Assembly: GCA_964400105.1 (NCBI GenBank)
Contig: CAYNTG010000105.1
Coordinates: forward strand, 1 to 6,658
Origin: CAYNTG01 sp964400105
GTDB taxonomy: Bacteria > UBP14 > UBA6098
DNA length: 6,658 nt
Reading direction: 5' to 3'
The notes beneath the pieces were generated by a model. It had not been told where the DNA came from, did no database searches, and saw only the letters and a program-made list of their open reading frames with translations. Positions 4,258 through 6,658 of this stretch are shown here, piece after piece; position 1 is the first letter of the stretch, and every line of letters starts with the position of its first letter. A program made the translations under genes and the position numbers.

Positions 4258-6423
4258 TTTGATCAGAGTAACCTTTCGGGTAGCTTGATTGCCGCTCGCG
4301 TCGCGCGCACGGACAAAATATACTCCGCTGGGAACATTCCAGCCGATATCCGAGAAGCTGTCCCATGTAAATCTTCGACGGCCGGCCTTAAGGTCGCCGT
4401 CAAATATGCTCGAAACCGTGCGACCGGTTATATCGACAACCTCGACCGTGTAATTTCCCGGTTTGTATGTATCGAACCAGAACGCCGTCGCCGCGTTAAA
4501 CGGATTTGGATAGCCGGAACCGAGCCGGAACTCAAGCGGCACGTTTGGGTTAACCCGCTCGGTGATATAGTTGTGTCTTGGGCCATATGCCGTCCCGATT
4601 AGATCATCTTTATTCAAGCGGAGATAGGCGACATCGCAAAGCGAGACAACGCCTTCTTCGAGAAGGAAAAGCCCCGCATCTTTATCGACTATAAACGAGA
4701 TATGGACGCAGTCATCGACGCGGTCGGCGACGGTGACCTCGACCTCGGAAAGGCAAACACCGGCGCTGCATCCCGGTGTGGTTGTATTCGAGATATTCAT
4801 CGGATCGGACCAGAATCCGCTGTCGGGAGAATATACCGCGCAGTATATCTCGCTGTTTGGGAAACCATTCAGGGCGTTATCGACTACAAGCGTTCCCGTA
4901 GTGGCCCACCAATACTCCGACCAACGCTGCTCCCAGAATACGAATACATTGCCGTCGTCATCCACCGTAACCTGCGGTTCGTGGCTCGGGCCGTATTGAC
5001 TCGTGCGGAATTGCGTAGTAGGCCTGGATGTGCTGGGCGGCTGGAACAACCACATCGGGTCCCATGTTACCGTATCGATAACATCGCGGACCTCGTCCCA
5101 GTGATAAATGATCTCCATTCTATACGCACCGACGGAACACGCCGCCGCGCAGATATTTTCCCATCCCTTGTTGGGAGACATAACGAACTCGCCCCAAACG
5201 GCGTGCAGAACGCCATCCGGAGAGTATGTAATGTTTAGATCGACCGGGCGTGTATATATCGGAGAGTAATTCTGAACCGTCTCCGGCGGACTAACGCTTG
5301 AATCGAGGCTCCATCCAATATAAAGGGTCTCAGGATAATCGGAATAGATATGCGACATCGGCTCGGTGATATATTCTGGAAGCGACCAACTGTCGCCCAT
5401 ATCCGAAGAACGGCGGATCATCAAGGCTGCGGCATCGTAAGACGTTGTAAAGTAGTTTTCCTCGGTGCAGTAGCATGTGTCGGCTTCGATAATCGTGTCG
5501 CGGCGGATATATCCCATCGTGATTTTGTTGTTACCGGCGGGATTCTTCCATGCCGTAATATCTGCCGTGATATCCACCTGATCGTTCTCGATCTCGATCG
5601 GGTCCTCGAAAGAAAGGGTAGTAATCAACGTCACATCGGGTTTTAAGAAACCGCGATAATAGATTATCCGCTCGCCACAAGGCTCCCCGGTCGTCGGAAT
5701 CGTATCCAGATTATTCGAGCAGTTGGTAACCATCCAGACGGTCGTATCGATCTGGGCTATAGACGGCCATATCGCCGAGCAGTCGAACGTCGCGTCCTCC
5801 GGCACAAAATATGGGTCGGGTCCGACATACGGCTGAAGGAAGATGCACCGCGACGCACCGCCGGTGGCATAATATATCCCGTCGAAAGCGGCATTAGCCT
5901 TTGGATTCTCCGTTCCCTGGACATCGTGGTAAGCTACCGTCGGGACTGTGTGCTCGTCGTCTATGGCGATAGTCGTATATCCGGCATTGTCGCGTCCATC
6001 GACCTGTGCGCCGTCGTAACCGCAAACCCAACCCGTGCTGGGATCGCCGCCAATAACGGAATCGATATGGAAATAGTTATATTTCACCCTTCGCTGAGTT
6101 AAAGCCGCATTTATGCCGTCCATCCACGAAACATGAACGCCGCCATCCGGATCGACGGCGATATTCCGCCCCTTGGAACAGTTATGCTGCATGTCGTAGT
6201 ATGTATCGCCGGTGATATACAAGGTTAGGTCGTGGTATGGCGGAAACGGCGGAATCGAATCGACCGCCATTGGTGAAAAGCTGTGCGTCATATCGACGCT
6301 CGGCGGCATATTCCCGACCTGCAGATGAATCCCATGATGGTTCGACATAACCGCATCCGAATCGGCCATGCCCGCAATTGCGATAGCCATAATGAAAACT
6401 ACTGTGAATAATACTCTTTGCAT
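4255..6423 (-). CDS. Exported Asp-box / beta-propeller-like protein with C-terminal sorting tail
   Basis: A 722-residue protein exported through Sec: MQRVLF, then a hydrophobic core (about 4-17), likely cut after AGMA (17-20). The body carries propeller-blade-like strands: VDPDGGVHVSW (90-100), SPDGVLHAVW (401-410), VDDDGNVFVFW (487-497) and DRVDDCVHISFI (about 567-578). A perfect Asp-box SSDMGDSW lies at 339-346, as in sialidase/BNR proteins. No catalytic arginine triad was recognised, so binding or surface display is as likely as glycosidase activity. The last ~85 residues begin LGSGYPNPFN (634-643) and include YTVEVVDITGR and SGVYFVRARD, the FlgD-like / type IX secretion-like tail of FCB bacteria; the last residues are KVTLIK. 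Fifteen cysteines are present, many for this class. ATG 6423 is chosen because GGGAGG lies just upstream; the in-frame TTG at 6435 would put that site inside the gene. Partner and substrate are unknown. Confidence 0.85.
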   Translation of the reverse strand: MQRVLFTVVFIMAIAIAGMADSDAVMSNHHGIHLQVGNMPPSVDMTHSFSPMAVDSIPPFPPYHDLTLYITGDTYYDMQHNCSKGRNIAVDPDGGVHVSWMDGINAALTQRRVKYNYFHIDSVIGGDPSTGWVCGYDGAQVDGRDNAGYTTIAIDDEHTVPTVAYHDVQGTENPKANAAFDGIYYATGGASRCIFLQPYVGPDPYFVPEDATFDCSAIWPSIAQIDTTVWMVTNCSNNLDTIPTTGEPCGERIIYYRGFLKPDVTLITTLSFEDPIEIENDQVDITADITAWKNPAGNNKITMGYIRRDTIIEADTCYCTEENYFTTSYDAAALMIRRSSDMGDSWSLPEYITEPMSHIYSDYPETLYIGWSLDSSVSPPETVQNYSPIYTRPVDLNITYSPDGVLHAVWGEFVMSPNKGWENICAAACSVGAYRMEIIYHWDEVRDVIDTVTWDPMWLFQPPSTSRPTTQFRTSQYGPSHEPQVTVDDDGNVFVFWEQRWSEYWWATTGTLVVDNALNGFPNSEIYCAVYSPDSGFWSDPMNISNTTTPGCSAGVCLSEVEVTVADRVDDCVHISFIVDKDAGLFLLEEGVVSLCDVAYLRLNKDDLIGTAYGPRHNYITERVNPNVPLEFRLGSGYPNPFNAATAFWFDTYKPGNYTVEVVDITGRTVSSIFDGDLKAGRRRFTWDSFSDIGWNVPSGVYFVRARDASGNQATRKVTLIK

Positions 6424-6427
6424 TTTT

Positions 6428-6433
6428 CCTCCC
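6428..6433 (-). promoter_or_regulatory. Ribosome-binding site that fixes the exported-protein start
   Basis: GGGAGG on the minus strand is followed by AAAA and ATG (6423-6421). The spacer is short but the match to the 16S tail is strong, and it rules against the TTG at 6435. Confidence 0.7.
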
Positions 6434-6435
6434 AA

Positions 6436-6658
6436 TAAAATACTGCTTATTATTATAAACTACATACTAATGATTGAATTTCAATGAGAAATACACTAAA
6501 ACAACCGATTACCCTACTTTTTCGATAGATAGCAACGTAAATAGGTTAAAATGTCCGGGCGGATTGCGAGTTGTAATAATCTTGGATATTACCCACTTTT
6601 ATTCGACAAAGTTTTTTTCGATAGGTTGTTGCATTTTGGATTTTTTTTTATATGTTAA
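6436..6658 (-). promoter_or_regulatory. AT-rich upstream region of the exported-protein gene with candidate promoter
   Basis: No gene is visible in these 223 bases. On the minus strand a perfect TATAAT (plus 6452-6457) lies 29 bases before the ATG. The nearest TTGAAA (plus 6479-6484) is 21 bases further up, too far for an ideal sigma-70 pair, so the -35 is uncertain. A 13-bp palindrome, ATTGAATTTCAAT, spans 6473-6485 and could be an operator. TTTTTCGATAG occurs twice (6518-6528 and 6614-6624). Confidence 0.4.

Noticed and set aside
3831..5574. GATATC sites as possible regulatory or avoided sites
   Set aside because: Three sites were seen (3831-3836 inside the endonuclease gene, 4345-4350 and 5569-5574 in the exported-protein gene). 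This is close to what chance gives, so it shows neither avoidance nor a special role.
6424..6435. TTG start of the exported protein at 6435
   Set aside because: It would place the GGGAGG ribosome-binding site inside the gene and add residues before a signal peptide that is already complete from ATG 6423.

Overview
The window looks like a fragment of a chromosome from an uncultivated or environmental bacterium, most likely of the FCB superphylum (Fibrobacteres-Chlorobi-Bacteroidetes and the candidate phyla around them). The main pointer is the exported protein at 4255-6423. It ends in the YPNPFN / GxYxVxVxDxxGR / SGVYFVR type of C-terminal sorting tail, which is abundant in those phyla. A species cannot be named from the sequence.

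Layout. Plus strand: the C-terminal end of a GT4-like glycosyltransferase (1-315, cut by the window edge), then a complete cysS (412-1842). A convergent, nearly gene-free stretch follows (1843-2355). Minus strand, read right to left: a secreted Asp-box / beta-propeller-like protein (6423-4255), then a two-gene restriction-modification operon, endonuclease (4088-3261) followed by methyltransferase (3264-2356). The two R-M genes overlap by four bases.

The R-M pair is the main accessory content. Both proteins resemble the EcoRV system closely. The endonuclease keeps the PD...DxK catalytic core and most of the recognition loop, and the methyltransferase is a Dam-family (D12 class) N6-adenine enzyme with FMGSG and DPPY motifs. 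The predicted target is GATATC or a close relative. The two recognition-loop changes, the R-before-M order, the TTG start and the visibly lower G+C all deserve attention.

A second theme is a family of short hairpin-rich repeats. At the ends of all three host-like genes (glycosyltransferase, cysS, exported protein) the TAG stop codon is followed at once by a GC-rich stem-loop, and a CTACGG motif lies further downstream. In the first two cases the leading GTAG clearly belongs to related copies of one element. The R-M genes, which look foreign, end in TGA and TAA and have no such element behind them.

No tRNA, rRNA, CRISPR array, transposase or integrase gene was seen.
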